A stretch of DNA of 64,000 nt from Bradyrhizobium liaoningense (GCF_018130825.1 NZ_JAFCJS010000004.1:558001-622000); one strand, 5' to 3'. Shown: positions 43,518-52,732, counted from the first letter of the stretch. Made by a program: numbers and translations. Notes: generated by a model from the sequence alone, not told the origin.

Positions 43518-44249
43518 ATGGAGACCGCTGCTCGCTCGCGCGCCTGGCGCGCAATCCTAGTCCTGTGCGGACTGGTCCTGTTCGGGTCGGCCGCCGAGCT
43601 TCGCGCCGGCACACTGCTGTCGCCGGGTGCCGGCATGCTCGTGCGCAAATCCGCCGAGCCGTTCGGCGTGTTCGCTTTCGCCATCTCGTCCGGCGGCCTC
43701 CAGCAGAAATGGTCCGCGCTGAAGTCCAGGCTCGACGACGACATGGTGCAGCTCGCGCTGTGCGACGGCGACCGCGACAATTGCGCGTCGCCCGCGGCCC
43801 TCAAGCTGCTCGCCATCGTCGACCAGGCCCGTGCCCGCGACGGCCGCGCCCGACTGGGCGAGACCAACCGCGCCATCAATCTCGCCATCCACGCCGCCAA
43901 TGACGGCGCCGACGACGTCTGGAGCTCGCCGCTTGCGACCTTCGCGCGCGGCGCCGGCGATTGCGAGGACTATGCCATCGCCAAGCTGGCCGCGCTGCGG
44001 CTTGCGGGCGTCGCCACCGAAGACCTCCGCATCGTCGTGGTGCGCGACACCCGCGTCGGCGAAGAGCATGCGGTCGTGGCCGCAAAGCTGGACGGCCACT
44101 GGCTGATGCTCGACAACCGTCGCATGGCGATGGTCGAGGACGACGTTGTGCGCGGCTACCAGCCGTTGTTCGTGCTCTACCAGTCGGCCGTGATGAAATA
44201 TGTCGACGAGCCGGTGCGGCTGTCGATGGCGCCCGCCGAGGCGCATTGA
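43518..44249 (+). CDS. Transglutaminase-like cysteine protease (BTLCP, LapG-like)
   Basis: A 243-residue secreted protease of the bacterial transglutaminase-like cysteine proteinase family. A signal peptide (AILVLCGLVLFGSAAELRA) precedes the catalytic triad C149 (GAGDCEDYAIAK), H184 (GEEHAVV) and D199 (LMLDN). LapG of Pseudomonas, the studied member, clips the N-terminal retention module of a type I secreted giant adhesin. Here the gene is divergent from a giant type I secreted protein, so it may process it. No LapD-type c-di-GMP receptor is present in the window. The ATG at 43518 has GGAAGGGG 7 bases upstream. Confidence 0.9.
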   Translation: METAARSRAWRAILVLCGLVLFGSAAELRAGTLLSPGAGMLVRKSAEPFGVFAFAISSGGLQQKWSALKSRLDDDMVQLALCDGDRDNCASPAALKLLAIVDQARARDGRARLGETNRAINLAIHAANDGADDVWSSPLATFARGAGDCEDYAIAKLAALRLAGVATEDLRIVVVRDTRVGEEHAVVAAKLDGHWLMLDNRRMAMVEDDVVRGYQPLFVLYQSAVMKYVDEPVRLSMAPAEAH

Positions 44250-44256
44250 TCCTTTT

Positions 44257-44376
44257 GTAGCCCGGATGGAGCCAACGGGTCGGCGCAAAGCGCCGCCCGA
44301 TGACAGGCTCCGCGAAATCCGGGACTCTGACCACTGGCACCGGCCCCGGATTACGCTTGCGCTCCATCCGGGCTAC
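44257..44376. repeat. Perfect palindromic repeat, 'gtagcccggatggagc'
   Basis: A perfect 16-bp terminal inverted repeat (gtagcccggatggagc/gctccatccgggctac) flanks further hairpins (ggcgcaaagcgcc). The best-preserved copy of the family also seen at 1071 and 6953. It follows the protease gene and may terminate it. Confidence 0.85.
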
Positions 44377-44471
44377 GAAGCGAGTCACGCAGGTCCGTCC
44401 CCACCAAAAACCCATTCCACCGCGCGATCCGGGACGCTAGCATGGCCCCAGGCTTTGCGGGGGCGACTGGA

Positions 44472-45587
44472 ATGCGGTTCATCGTGCTGTCCGTGCTTGC
44501 GCTGCTGGCGTTTGCGGCGGCGCCCGCGTCCGCGCAATCCGACCGCGCCATCGCCGACAGGCTGCCGCTGTTCGCAAAGAACAACTGCCAGCAGATCCGC
44601 GATCCCGGCAATCAATTGTTCTGCGGTGACACCGAGCTTGCCGCCGCCGCCGCGAAGCTGAGCACGGCGGTCGAAGCGCGGCTCGCGCGCCTGCCCGATC
44701 GCCTGCCCGCGATCGAGGAGAACGCGATCTGGGGCCGCCAGCGCAATCTCAGTTGCGGCATCGTCGGCCAGGCTGAGATCCGCGCCGACGATTTCGACTG
44801 GGTCAAGGCGTGCCTGCTCAAGGTGACCGAGGAACGCGCCGCGATCCTGCGTGATCCCGATTTCGACTGTCTCGCCGCGAATACGGCGGCGGGCGCGGTG
44901 ATCTGCGCGGATCCGTCGCTGGCGCTTGCGGAAACCGAGCTCAACGGCCAGGTGCTTGGCCTGATCGGCAAGCTCGACCCGACCGCGGCGCGCTTTGCCT
45001 TCGCCGAATACGGCAGGTGGACGCGAGAGCGCGATCGCAAGTGCAATCTCGTGGGCAAGGAGAATGTGCCGCTGCAAGAGCTCGAGTCCGCGGAGGATTG
45101 TCTCGCCGACTACCTCACACGCAAGACCGACGAGATCCGCACGGCCAAGGGCGATCCGAAAAAGGTGTTCGGCCGTCAGGTCGCGGCCCGCATCCCCGAT
45201 ACCGACGCCGTCGATTTCTGCGCCGCGCGGATTCACGCCGCCAATTCCTGCGGCAATTTCCTGCGCATCAACCGCGTCTACGCCGTCGACAGCCAGGTGA
45301 CCGACCAGGAGGCGCAAGTCACGGGCGAGATCGAGATGGTGGTGCTGGCCCCCTTCACCACCTGCAGCAAGGTCGCCTCCGGCTGCACCGGCACCTGCTG
45401 GGACGCCAGGACAGGCCGTCCGCAGCCGGGCGCCGGCAACAAGGAGCGCTCCGCAGACGCCTTCAACGTCACGCGCCGGCTGAGAATCCAGCGAACCTTC
45501 GCCTTCGTGAAAGCCGCCGACGGCTGGCGCTGCCGGGAAGACGAGCTGGCCCCGGTGAATTCGGGCAACGCGGGCGGGGGATCGTAG
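44472..45587 (+). CDS. Secreted LprI-like protein with two Cys-containing repeats
   Basis: A 371-residue protein with signal peptide (MRFIVLSVLALLAFAAAPASAQ). Two segments, about 15-110 and 125-210, follow the LprI (lysozyme inhibitor-like) pattern with C-x(n)-A-x-x-x-I-C-x-D/N-x-x-L-A-x-x-[ED]-x-x-L (e.g. ANTAAGAVICADPSLALAETELN). The C-terminal third is Cys-rich (TCSKVASGCTGTCWD) and unrecognised. LprI-type proteins act in the periplasm; whether this one inhibits lysozyme is unknown. The start at 44472 coincides with the signal peptide. Confidence 0.78.
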   Translation: MRFIVLSVLALLAFAAAPASAQSDRAIADRLPLFAKNNCQQIRDPGNQLFCGDTELAAAAAKLSTAVEARLARLPDRLPAIEENAIWGRQRNLSCGIVGQAEIRADDFDWVKACLLKVTEERAAILRDPDFDCLAANTAAGAVICADPSLALAETELNGQVLGLIGKLDPTAARFAFAEYGRWTRERDRKCNLVGKENVPLQELESAEDCLADYLTRKTDEIRTAKGDPKKVFGRQVAARIPDTDAVDFCAARIHAANSCGNFLRINRVYAVDSQVTDQEAQVTGEIEMVVLAPFTTCSKVASGCTGTCWDARTGRPQPGAGNKERSADAFNVTRRLRIQRTFAFVKAADGWRCREDELAPVNSGNAGGGS

Positions 45588-45592
45588 CTCTT

Positions 45593-45773
45593 ACCCTCCC
45601 CTGGAGGGGTCCGGGACGGGCGTAGCTCGCCCGTGGGTCGGCTCACACTGAGTGCAGCGAAATGTGAGACGGGGTGGGGTGACAGTCTCTCCACAACGGA
45701 CAGCGCCCGTGTCGAGAGATCACCCCACCCGCTCGCGCTGCGCGCGATCGACCCTCCCCCTCCAGGGGAGGGT
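45593..45773. repeat. Palindromic repeat, second copy of the 12321-12480 family
   Basis: Bounded by taccctcccctggagggg and ctccaggggaggg, with inner ggggtggggtgaca/tcaccccacccg arms. It sits between the LprI-like gene and the convergent liv cluster. Confidence 0.85.
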
Positions 45774-45784
45774 GAAAGCGAAGA

Positions 45785-46984
45785 TCAAAACATCAGATTG
45801 TCCTTCACCAGCACCCAGCGGCCGTTCTTGACCTGCTGGACCTGTGTGACGGTGGTGGCGAGATGGTTGGTCTTCGAGAACACCGTCGGCGGCGAATTGA
45901 AGATGTCCTGGAACTTGTCGCCGGACTCCAGCGCGTCGAGCATCTTCTGGCCAGTGAGATCCTTGCCAGCCTTGTTGGCATAATGCGCGAACGTCATCAC
46001 CGCATTGTAGCCAATGATCGCCTGGGTGTTGGCGTCGGCGTTGAACATCTTCTTGTAATTGACGAGCCAGTCCTTCGCCTTTCCTTTCGCGGTGTCTTCG
46101 TAGGGAATTTCGAAGTTCGAAGCGGCATACAAGCCTTCCACCGCGTCCTTGCCGAGCGCCGGCACTTCGAGCACGTTGACGGGGGTGGCGCCGAGGAAGG
46201 TGACGTCCCAGCCGAGCTTCTTCGCTTCGGTCATCGTGCCGATCGGCTCACGGAGGACCGCGCCGAGCACAACGAGGTCGCAGCCGTCGGACTTCATCTT
46301 GGCGACCTGCGCCGAGAAGTCGGAGGCGCCGCGCTTGTAGCTCGTGATCGAGGCCGGCTGCACCTTCATGGCGGCGAGCTGCTGGTTGAAGCCGTCGAGC
46401 ACGTTCTTTCCGTACTCGTCGTCCTGATGCATGATGCACGGCTTCTTGAAATTCTTTGCCTCGATCATGTATTTGAGCGCTGCGCGCGTGCTCTCGACAT
46501 AGGGCAGCAGGTTGTTGAACTTCAGCCGCTCCTGCGGCTTGGCCGGATCGAACTTGAAGGTGAACTCGGCCGCCGTCAGCGGAAACAGCTGCAGCACGCC
46601 GGCATCGAGCAGGATATCCTGCGCGGCGAGCACGGTGGGCGATCCCATCGGCCCCACCATCGCGAAGATCTTGTCGCGCTCAATTAATTTCTGCGAGGCC
46701 AGCACGGCCTTCTTCGGATCGTAGCCGCTGTCCTCGACCACCAGGCGGATCTTGCGGCCCTGGACACCGCCGCCGGCGTTGACCTCCTCGACGGCCATCT
46801 TCATGCCGTTGGAGACGGGCACGCCCCAGCCCTTGATCGGACCCGACAGATCCTGATGGGTGCCGATGACGATCTCGGTTGCCGAGATGCCTTCATTGGT
46901 GATCTTGGTTTGCGCGACGGCCGGCAGACAGGTGAGCGCAAGAGTGCTCACAGCAAGGCCGAACGTTCCGAACGATCTCGACAT
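45785..46984 (-). CDS. Branched-chain-type ABC substrate-binding protein (LivK-like)
   Basis: A 399-residue periplasmic protein: signal peptide ending CLPAVAQ, then the type I periplasmic binding fold (IVIGTHQDLSGPIKGWG, MAVEEVNAGGGVQGRKIRLVVEDSGYDPKKAV). This is the solute receptor for the livFGMH transporter upstream on the same strand. It is the last gene of the cluster. The presence of an acyl-CoA ligase suggests cargo other than amino acids, for example an aromatic or fatty acid. Confidence 0.95.
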   Translation of the reverse strand: MSRSFGTFGLAVSTLALTCLPAVAQTKITNEGISATEIVIGTHQDLSGPIKGWGVPVSNGMKMAVEEVNAGGGVQGRKIRLVVEDSGYDPKKAVLASQKLIERDKIFAMVGPMGSPTVLAAQDILLDAGVLQLFPLTAAEFTFKFDPAKPQERLKFNNLLPYVESTRAALKYMIEAKNFKKPCIMHQDDEYGKNVLDGFNQQLAAMKVQPASITSYKRGASDFSAQVAKMKSDGCDLVVLGAVLREPIGTMTEAKKLGWDVTFLGATPVNVLEVPALGKDAVEGLYAASNFEIPYEDTAKGKAKDWLVNYKKMFNADANTQAIIGYNAVMTFAHYANKAGKDLTGQKMLDALESGDKFQDIFNSPPTVFSKTNHLATTVTQVQQVKNGRWVLVKDNLMF

Positions 46985-47065
46985 TGACGTCTCCTCTCCT
47001 TTGGGCCCGTATTGTACGAAGGGCGGGGGCCACAGCTCCTTCGCTTTCTCAAATCGGCATGCGCC

Positions 47066-48904
47066 TCACGCCACCGCGCGCTCGCGATACATCGCGTCGA
47101 TCTCGGCGGCGTAGCGCTTGTTCACGAAGCTGCGCTTCAACTTCATGGTCGGCGTCAGCTCCTCGTCTTCCGGGGTGAGCTGGCGCTCGATCAGGTAAAA
47201 TCTCTTGACGGTCTCGACACGGGCGAAGTTGCCGTTGACCTGTTCGATCTCGCGCCAGATCAAGTCCTGGATCTCCGTCGCGCGGCACAGGCTGGCGTAA
47301 TTGGTGAAGGGAATGTCGTGGTCCTGGGCGAACTTCTCGACGTTCTCCTGATCGATCATCACGAGGCAGGTCAGGTACGGCCGCTTGTCGCCGACCACGA
47401 CGGCATCGGAGATATAAGGCGAGAATTTGAGCTGGTTCTCGATCTCGGACGGCGTGATGTTCTTGCCGCCGGAGGTGATGATGATGTCCTTCATCCGATC
47501 GGTGATGCGGACGAAGCCCTCGTTGTCGATGGTGCCGACGTCACCGGTGTGCAGCCAGCCGCGAGGATCGATCGTCTCCGCGGTCTTCTCCGGCTGGTTG
47601 AGATAGCCCATGAACAGGAAGTCGCCCTTGATCAGGATCTCGCCGTCGGGCGACAGCGTGACCTCGCCCCAGGGCACGGCGGTGCCGACCGAGCCCAGCT
47701 TGATCCGCTCCGCCGGCATCATGGTGGCGACGCCGCAATTCTCGGTCTGGCCGTAGAGCTCATGCATGTCGATGCCGAGCGCGAGATACCAGCGGATCAG
47801 TTCCGGCGCGATCGGCGCTGCGCCCGTAAAGGCGATGCGGCAGCGGTCGAGCCCGATCATGCGGCGAATGTTGCGGAACGCGAACTGGTAGGCAAATCGG
47901 TTGGCGATGCGCAGCGACAGCGGCGGCGCCCTGCCCTCGATGCGGCAATCGACCATGCGATAGCCGACCTCGATGGCGCGGCGGTAGACCCATTGCTGCA
48001 GCGGCGTCGCGTCCTTCAGCGCGATGGTGATGGCGGAATAGAATTTCTCCCAGATGCGGGGGACTGCGAGGAAGACGGTCGGCTGCACCTCGCGCAGATT
48101 GTCCGGCACGGTCTCCGGGCTTTCGGCGAAATTCATCACCGAGCCGAGTGCGACCGAGATGTAATAGCCGCCGATGCGCTCGGCGACGTGGCAGAGCGGC
48201 AGGAAGATCAGCCGGTCCTCGTCCTCCCGCGCCGGGATGAAGTCGTTGGCGTACCGCATCTGGTGCGTGACGCTGCGGTTGGCGTGCATCGCGCCCTTGG
48301 GCGGGCCCGTCGTGCCCGAGGTATAGACGAGAACAGCGAGATCGCCGGCGCTGCGGCTGTCGATCATCTCCTGCCACAGCGCCTCGCGGCCGACCATGTG
48401 GTTGCGCCCGAGCGCGCGGAACTCGTCGAACGACATCACCATGTCGTCGGAGAAGCCGCCGAGGCCCTCCATGTCGAACACGATGATCTTCTGCAGGGAC
48501 GGGCAGCGCGCGCGGCATGTGAGGATCTTGTCGAGCTGCTCCTCGTCCTCGGCGAAGATCACCCGGGTCGCGGAATCGTTGACGAGATACTCGACCTGGG
48601 ACGAGGAATCGGTCGGATAGATTCCGCTAGAGACGCCGCCGGCGCAGAGGATGCCCATGTCGGTATAGACCCATTCGGGCACGGCATTGGCGATGATGGA
48701 GGCGACGTCGCCGGGCATGAAGCCGATGGCGCGGAGCGCGTAGGCGATCTCCTTCGAGATCTCCAGCCATTGGCGCCAGCTGGTCGGCTGCCAGATGCCG
48801 AACTTCTTCTCACGGATCGCCGCCCGCTCGCCCCGCGTCTCCGCAGCTCGCAAAAAGCTCTTTGCGATCGTATCAGCGACCGTCAGCACCGCCGGTCGGG
48901 CCAT
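47066..48904 (-). CDS. Long-chain-type acyl-CoA ligase (AMP-forming)
   Basis: A 612-residue adenylate-forming enzyme. The AMP-binding signature is VYTSGTTGPPKGAM; further motifs are LYGQTENCGV and GWLHTGDVGTIDNEGFVRITDR with the C-terminal catalytic Lys region (SPTMKLKRS-like TPTMKLKRSF). It activates a carboxylic acid to its CoA thioester. It is embedded between the ABC ATPase and LivK-like genes, as is common in rhizobia where the imported acid is trapped as a CoA ester. ATG 48904 has a strong GGAGGAG site; the longer frame is rejected. Confidence 0.94.
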   Translation of the reverse strand: MARPAVLTVADTIAKSFLRAAETRGERAAIREKKFGIWQPTSWRQWLEISKEIAYALRAIGFMPGDVASIIANAVPEWVYTDMGILCAGGVSSGIYPTDSSSQVEYLVNDSATRVIFAEDEEQLDKILTCRARCPSLQKIIVFDMEGLGGFSDDMVMSFDEFRALGRNHMVGREALWQEMIDSRSAGDLAVLVYTSGTTGPPKGAMHANRSVTHQMRYANDFIPAREDEDRLIFLPLCHVAERIGGYYISVALGSVMNFAESPETVPDNLREVQPTVFLAVPRIWEKFYSAITIALKDATPLQQWVYRRAIEVGYRMVDCRIEGRAPPLSLRIANRFAYQFAFRNIRRMIGLDRCRIAFTGAAPIAPELIRWYLALGIDMHELYGQTENCGVATMMPAERIKLGSVGTAVPWGEVTLSPDGEILIKGDFLFMGYLNQPEKTAETIDPRGWLHTGDVGTIDNEGFVRITDRMKDIIITSGGKNITPSEIENQLKFSPYISDAVVVGDKRPYLTCLVMIDQENVEKFAQDHDIPFTNYASLCRATEIQDLIWREIEQVNGNFARVETVKRFYLIERQLTPEDEELTPTMKLKRSFVNKRYAAEIDAMYRERAVA

Positions 48905-48980
48905 GCACGTCTCCTCCTTGTCGCCTTCTCCCTCCGCTGCCTGCCTTGCCGGCGGTCTATGCGCTGGAGGGGTTACCCAT

Positions 48981-49769
48981 CTAACGCCACGTTTTCTTCT
49001 TTTTCCAGCGCCGTTCGCCTCGCGCGCCGGCTTCCTTGGCGCCAAGGTAAAACTCCTGGATGTCCTGGGAATGCATCAAGCGGTCGCAGCTGTCGTTCAT
49101 CACGATGCGGCCGATCTCGAGCACATAGCCGTAATGCGCGGTCTCCAGCGCCACCTTGGCATTCTGCTCGACCAGCAGGATCGACATGCCCTGCTCCTCG
49201 TTGACGCGGCGGATGATGGTGAAAATCTCCTTCACCAGCAGCGGCGACAGGCCGAGCGAGGGCTCGTCGAGCAGCAGCAGCGTCGGCCGGTTCATCAGGG
49301 CGCGGCCGATCGCGAGCATCTGCTGCTCGCCGCCGGAAAGCTGGCCGGCCGGCTGGTTGATGCGCTCCTTCAGGCGCGGGAAATAGCCGTAGACGCGCTC
49401 CAGATCCTCCGCGACGCCGTCGCGATCCTTGCGCGGATAGGCGCCCATCATCAGGTTCTCCCGCACCGAGAGGAACGGGAACACCTCACGTCCTTCAGGC
49501 ACGTGGCTGAGGCCGAGCCGGACGATCCGGTCGGCTTCCATGCGCTGGATCGACTTGCCCATGAACTCGATCGCGCCCTTCTGCGGATCGAGGATGCCGG
49601 AGATGGTCTTCAGCACCGTGGTCTTGCCGGCGCCGTTGGCTCCCAGCAGCGTGACGATGCGGCCGCGCGGCACCTCCAGCGAGATGCCGCGGATCGCCAT
49701 GATCGGCCCGTAATAGCTCTCGATGTTGGAGAGCTTGAGGATGATCTCGGGTGTAACGGCGGCATCCAT
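48981..49769 (-). CDS. Branched-chain-type ABC ATP-binding protein (LivF-like)
   Basis: A 262-residue ATPase: Walker A GANGAGKT, signature LSGGEQQ, Walker B LLLLDEPS, and the LivF-type VPEGREVFPFLSVRENL. A basic tail (GERRWKKKKTWR) extends the usual C terminus. It works as one of two ATPases of the liv importer with LivG, 4 bases upstream. The start was set at the ATG at 49769, just before the conserved domain. Confidence 0.95.
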   Translation of the reverse strand: MDAAVTPEIILKLSNIESYYGPIMAIRGISLEVPRGRIVTLLGANGAGKTTVLKTISGILDPQKGAIEFMGKSIQRMEADRIVRLGLSHVPEGREVFPFLSVRENLMMGAYPRKDRDGVAEDLERVYGYFPRLKERINQPAGQLSGGEQQMLAIGRALMNRPTLLLLDEPSLGLSPLLVKEIFTIIRRVNEEQGMSILLVEQNAKVALETAHYGYVLEIGRIVMNDSCDRLMHSQDIQEFYLGAKEAGARGERRWKKKKTWR

Positions 49770-49773
49770 CGCG

Positions 49774-50532
49774 TCAGGCTCCGAGATACGCGGCGACGAC
49801 GTCGGGGTGCTGCTGCACCTCGGCGGGCGAGCCCATCGCCAGCACGCGGCCATAGTTCAGCGCAATGACGCGGTCGGAGACGCGGTTGACCAGCGACATG
49901 TCGTGCTCGACCATCAGCACGGTGACGCCGAGCTCGCTCTTCATGTCGCGGATCCAGAACGACATGTCGTCGGTCTCCTCGACATTGAGGCCGGAGGACG
50001 GCTCGTCGAGCAGGATCAGCTTCGGCTCGGAGCACAGCGCCCGCGCCAGCTCGATCACCTTGCGGACGCCGTAGGGCAGGCCCGAGATCAGCTTGTCGCG
50101 ATAGGGTTCGAGATCGAGGAGCTCGATGACCTGCTCGACCCGGCGGCGGTGCACCTTCTCGCTGGCGCGCACGCTGGGCAGGAACAGCAGCTCCTGCCAG
50201 AGCTGGGTGGTGGAATGGCGGTGGCGGCCGACCAGGAGGTTCGACAGCACGGTCGCATTCTCGAACAGCTCGATGTTCTGGAAGGTGCGGGCGATGCCGA
50301 GCTTGGCGATGTCGTAGGGCGGCTGCTCGGTGATGTCCTGGTCCTCGAAGAAGATGCGGCCCGAGGTGGGCCGGTAGATGCGCGAGATCAGGTTGAAGAT
50401 CGAGCTCTTGCCGGCACCGTTCGGCCCGATGATCGAGAGGATCTCGCCCTTCTCCACCGCGAACGACACCGCATCGACCGCCTTCAGGCCTCCGAAATGC
50501 AGCGACAGGTTCTCGGCGCGGAAATAGCTCAT
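49774..50532 (-). CDS. Branched-chain-type ABC ATP-binding protein (LivG-like)
   Basis: A 252-residue ATPase: Walker A GPNGAGKS, the LivG-type insertion between Walker A and signature, signature-region LPYGVRKVIELARAL, Walker B LILLDEPSSGLN. The usual LSGGQ is replaced by LPYGVRK, a variation tolerated in this group. The ATG at 50532 overlaps the LivM stop (ATGA), indicating translational coupling. Confidence 0.94.
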   Translation of the reverse strand: MSYFRAENLSLHFGGLKAVDAVSFAVEKGEILSIIGPNGAGKSSIFNLISRIYRPTSGRIFFEDQDITEQPPYDIAKLGIARTFQNIELFENATVLSNLLVGRHRHSTTQLWQELLFLPSVRASEKVHRRRVEQVIELLDLEPYRDKLISGLPYGVRKVIELARALCSEPKLILLDEPSSGLNVEETDDMSFWIRDMKSELGVTVLMVEHDMSLVNRVSDRVIALNYGRVLAMGSPAEVQQHPDVVAAYLGA

Positions 50533-51680
50533 CGGTTGCGCTCCGACTTCACGTAGATCTTCTGCCGCTTGAAGGTGGCGCGCTTGTAGAGCGGGAACAG
50601 CTGGAAGAAGAGCTTGATCTTCAGCCAGCGGCCGTAGAGCCCGAGCGGCTCGAACAGCACGAACAGCACGATGATGATGCCGTAGATCGCGCCCTTCAAC
50701 CCGTTGAGCGAGGCGAAGGCCGCGACTTTCGACTGGATATTGCCTGCCGTCGCCGAGCTCGCCCCGAATGTCGCGGCGACGCCGGCGATGATGCCGGGCA
50801 TGTCGTCCTTCAAGTATGTGAGGAACGGATCGATCATCACGATGAAGATCGCCCCCAGCACCGCGCCGTGCAGAGAGAAGGTGCCGCCGATCAGGATCAC
50901 GATGATGAACTCGATCGAAAGCTGGAGCGTGAACATCTCCGGCGAGATGAAGGAGAGCTTGTGCGCGAACAGCACGCCGGCAAAGCCGGTGATCGCGGCC
51001 GAGATCGCAAACGACTTCACCTTGTACAGCGCGACATTGACGCCCATGCTGCGCGCCGCGGTCTCGGAGTCGCGGATCGCGACGAAGGCGCGGCCCGTCG
51101 GAGAGCGCAGCAAATTGAGCGTGCCGACGATGGTCAGCACCAGCACGGCAAGGCACAGGTAATAGAAGGTCGGACTGTCGCGCGGCACGGTGACGCCGAG
51201 CAGCGACAGCGTCTTGACCCGCATGCCCTCGTTCCCGTGGGTCACGCTCTCCCACCGCGCCAGGATCTCCTCCACGATGAGGGCAAAGGAGATGGTGGCG
51301 ATGACGAGGTAGATGCCGGTCAGGCGCAGCGCGGGAAAGCCGACCAGCGCGCCGATCAACCCGGTCAGGGCACCGGCGGCGAGAAAATAGACCGGGAACG
51401 GCACGTTGTATTTCTGCAAGTAAGCCGCCGTGTAGGCCCCGATCGCGAGGAACGCGGCATGGCCGAGCGAAGCCTGGCCGGTGAAGCCGGTCAGGATCAG
51501 CAGCGCCACGCCGACGGTTGCATAGATGCAGACGAAGACGAGCTGGCTCATCAGATAGCTGGAGAGCACGTAGGGCACGATCAACAGCAGTGCGATCAGG
51601 ATGCCGTAGGAGACGTAATAGCCCGAATGCGGAAACAGCTTGATGTCGTCCTCGTAGTCGGTCTTGAACAGGAAGCGCAT
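50529..51680 (-). CDS. Branched-chain-type ABC permease (LivM-like)
   Basis: A 383-residue membrane permease with about nine hydrophobic segments. Family blocks include FTGQASLGHAAFLAIGAYTAA and the conserved GRAFVAIRDSETAARSMGVNVALYKVKSFAISA cytoplasmic loop. An unusually polar C-terminal tail (FFQLFPLYKRATFKRQKIYVKSERNR) follows. It forms the transport channel with LivH. Confidence 0.95.
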   Translation of the reverse strand: MRFLFKTDYEDDIKLFPHSGYYVSYGILIALLLIVPYVLSSYLMSQLVFVCIYATVGVALLILTGFTGQASLGHAAFLAIGAYTAAYLQKYNVPFPVYFLAAGALTGLIGALVGFPALRLTGIYLVIATISFALIVEEILARWESVTHGNEGMRVKTLSLLGVTVPRDSPTFYYLCLAVLVLTIVGTLNLLRSPTGRAFVAIRDSETAARSMGVNVALYKVKSFAISAAITGFAGVLFAHKLSFISPEMFTLQLSIEFIIVILIGGTFSLHGAVLGAIFIVMIDPFLTYLKDDMPGIIAGVAATFGASSATAGNIQSKVAAFASLNGLKGAIYGIIIVLFVLFEPLGLYGRWLKIKLFFQLFPLYKRATFKRQKIYVKSERNR

Positions 51681-51684
51681 GCGT

Positions 51685-52560
51685 TCAGACCTTCTTGCGG
51701 ACGTGAAGGCCGAACAGGCCTTCGGGCTTCAAGAGCAGCACGGTGAGCAGCACGATATAGGGGGCGACGTCCTTCCAGCCCTCGGCGAGATAGAAGCCGG
51801 CCATGCTCTCGATCACGCCGATCAGGATGCCGCCGACCACGGCGCCCGGGATCGAGCCGAAGCCGCCGAGCACGGCGGCCGGAAAGGCCTTGAGGCCGAG
51901 CACGAGGCCGACATTGGAATGGATGAAGGTGATCGGCGCCAGCAGCACGCCGGCGCAGGTCGCCACCGCCGCGCTGATCGCCCACACGATCGACACCACG
52001 CGCTTGACCGGAATGCCCATGTAATAGGCTGCGAGCATGTTCTCGGAGCTGGCACGCATCGCGGTGCCGAGCGTGGTCTTGTTGAAGAACAGATAGAGCA
52101 GCGTGCACAGGATCATCGTCGCCGCGATCACCGAGAGCTTGTCGTAGGCGAGGACGAGCGAGCCGATCCGCAGCACGCCCTGGCTGAACGGCGTCTCGAT
52201 CTTCAGATCGTCGGTGCCCCAGATCATGCCCGCGATCGAACGCAGGAAATAGCCGAGGCCGATCGTGGCCATGATGATGGAGAATTGCGGATAGCCGAGG
52301 ATCGGCCGCACCACCACGCGCTCGGCCAGCATGCCGAACAGCGCCATGGCCGCCACCGCACCGGCAAAGCCGATCCAGTAGTTCAGGCCCATCATGCCGA
52401 TGAAGGTGAAGGCGAAGAAGCCGCCCAGCATCATCAGATCGCCCTGGGCGAAATTGACGACCTCGGTGGCCTTGTAGACGAGCACGAAGCCGAGCGCGAT
52501 CAGGCCGTAGACGCAGCCGAGCGCAACACCGCTGACCAGCTGCTGAACGAAATCCAGCAT
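51685..52560 (-). CDS. Branched-chain-type ABC permease (LivH-like)
   Basis: A 291-residue permease with about eight hydrophobic segments; blocks GVALGCVYGLIALGFVLVYKATEVVNFAQGDL (start) and AVLGGFGSIPGAVVGGILIGVIE (end) are diagnostic. It is the first gene of the leftward liv cluster, so its promoter lies in the 172-base spacer shared with the divergent ABC gene at 52733. Confidence 0.95.
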   Translation of the reverse strand: MLDFVQQLVSGVALGCVYGLIALGFVLVYKATEVVNFAQGDLMMLGGFFAFTFIGMMGLNYWIGFAGAVAAMALFGMLAERVVVRPILGYPQFSIIMATIGLGYFLRSIAGMIWGTDDLKIETPFSQGVLRIGSLVLAYDKLSVIAATMILCTLLYLFFNKTTLGTAMRASSENMLAAYYMGIPVKRVVSIVWAISAAVATCAGVLLAPITFIHSNVGLVLGLKAFPAAVLGGFGSIPGAVVGGILIGVIESMAGFYLAEGWKDVAPYIVLLTVLLLKPEGLFGLHVRKKV

Positions 52561-52732
52561 CGCCGCGCTTCCTCCCGACGCAACCGGCGGAGCTTTTTTC
52601 CGCCTCGCCGCATCTTGTGTCCAGTCGCTACGCAGTCGTTTCGCTGCGTTAGCTCCATTTGTCCCGGCGCCAATTCAGCCTGAACGCCCGCGCACTGTCA
52701 ACAAACGGTGACTTGCCTTTAGTCCAAGACGG

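Noticed and set aside
47012..49204. 730-codon plus-strand frame over the acyl-CoA ligase.
   Set aside because: Shadow of the ligase on the opposite strand; Leu/Arg/His/Asp-rich with no recognisable domain.
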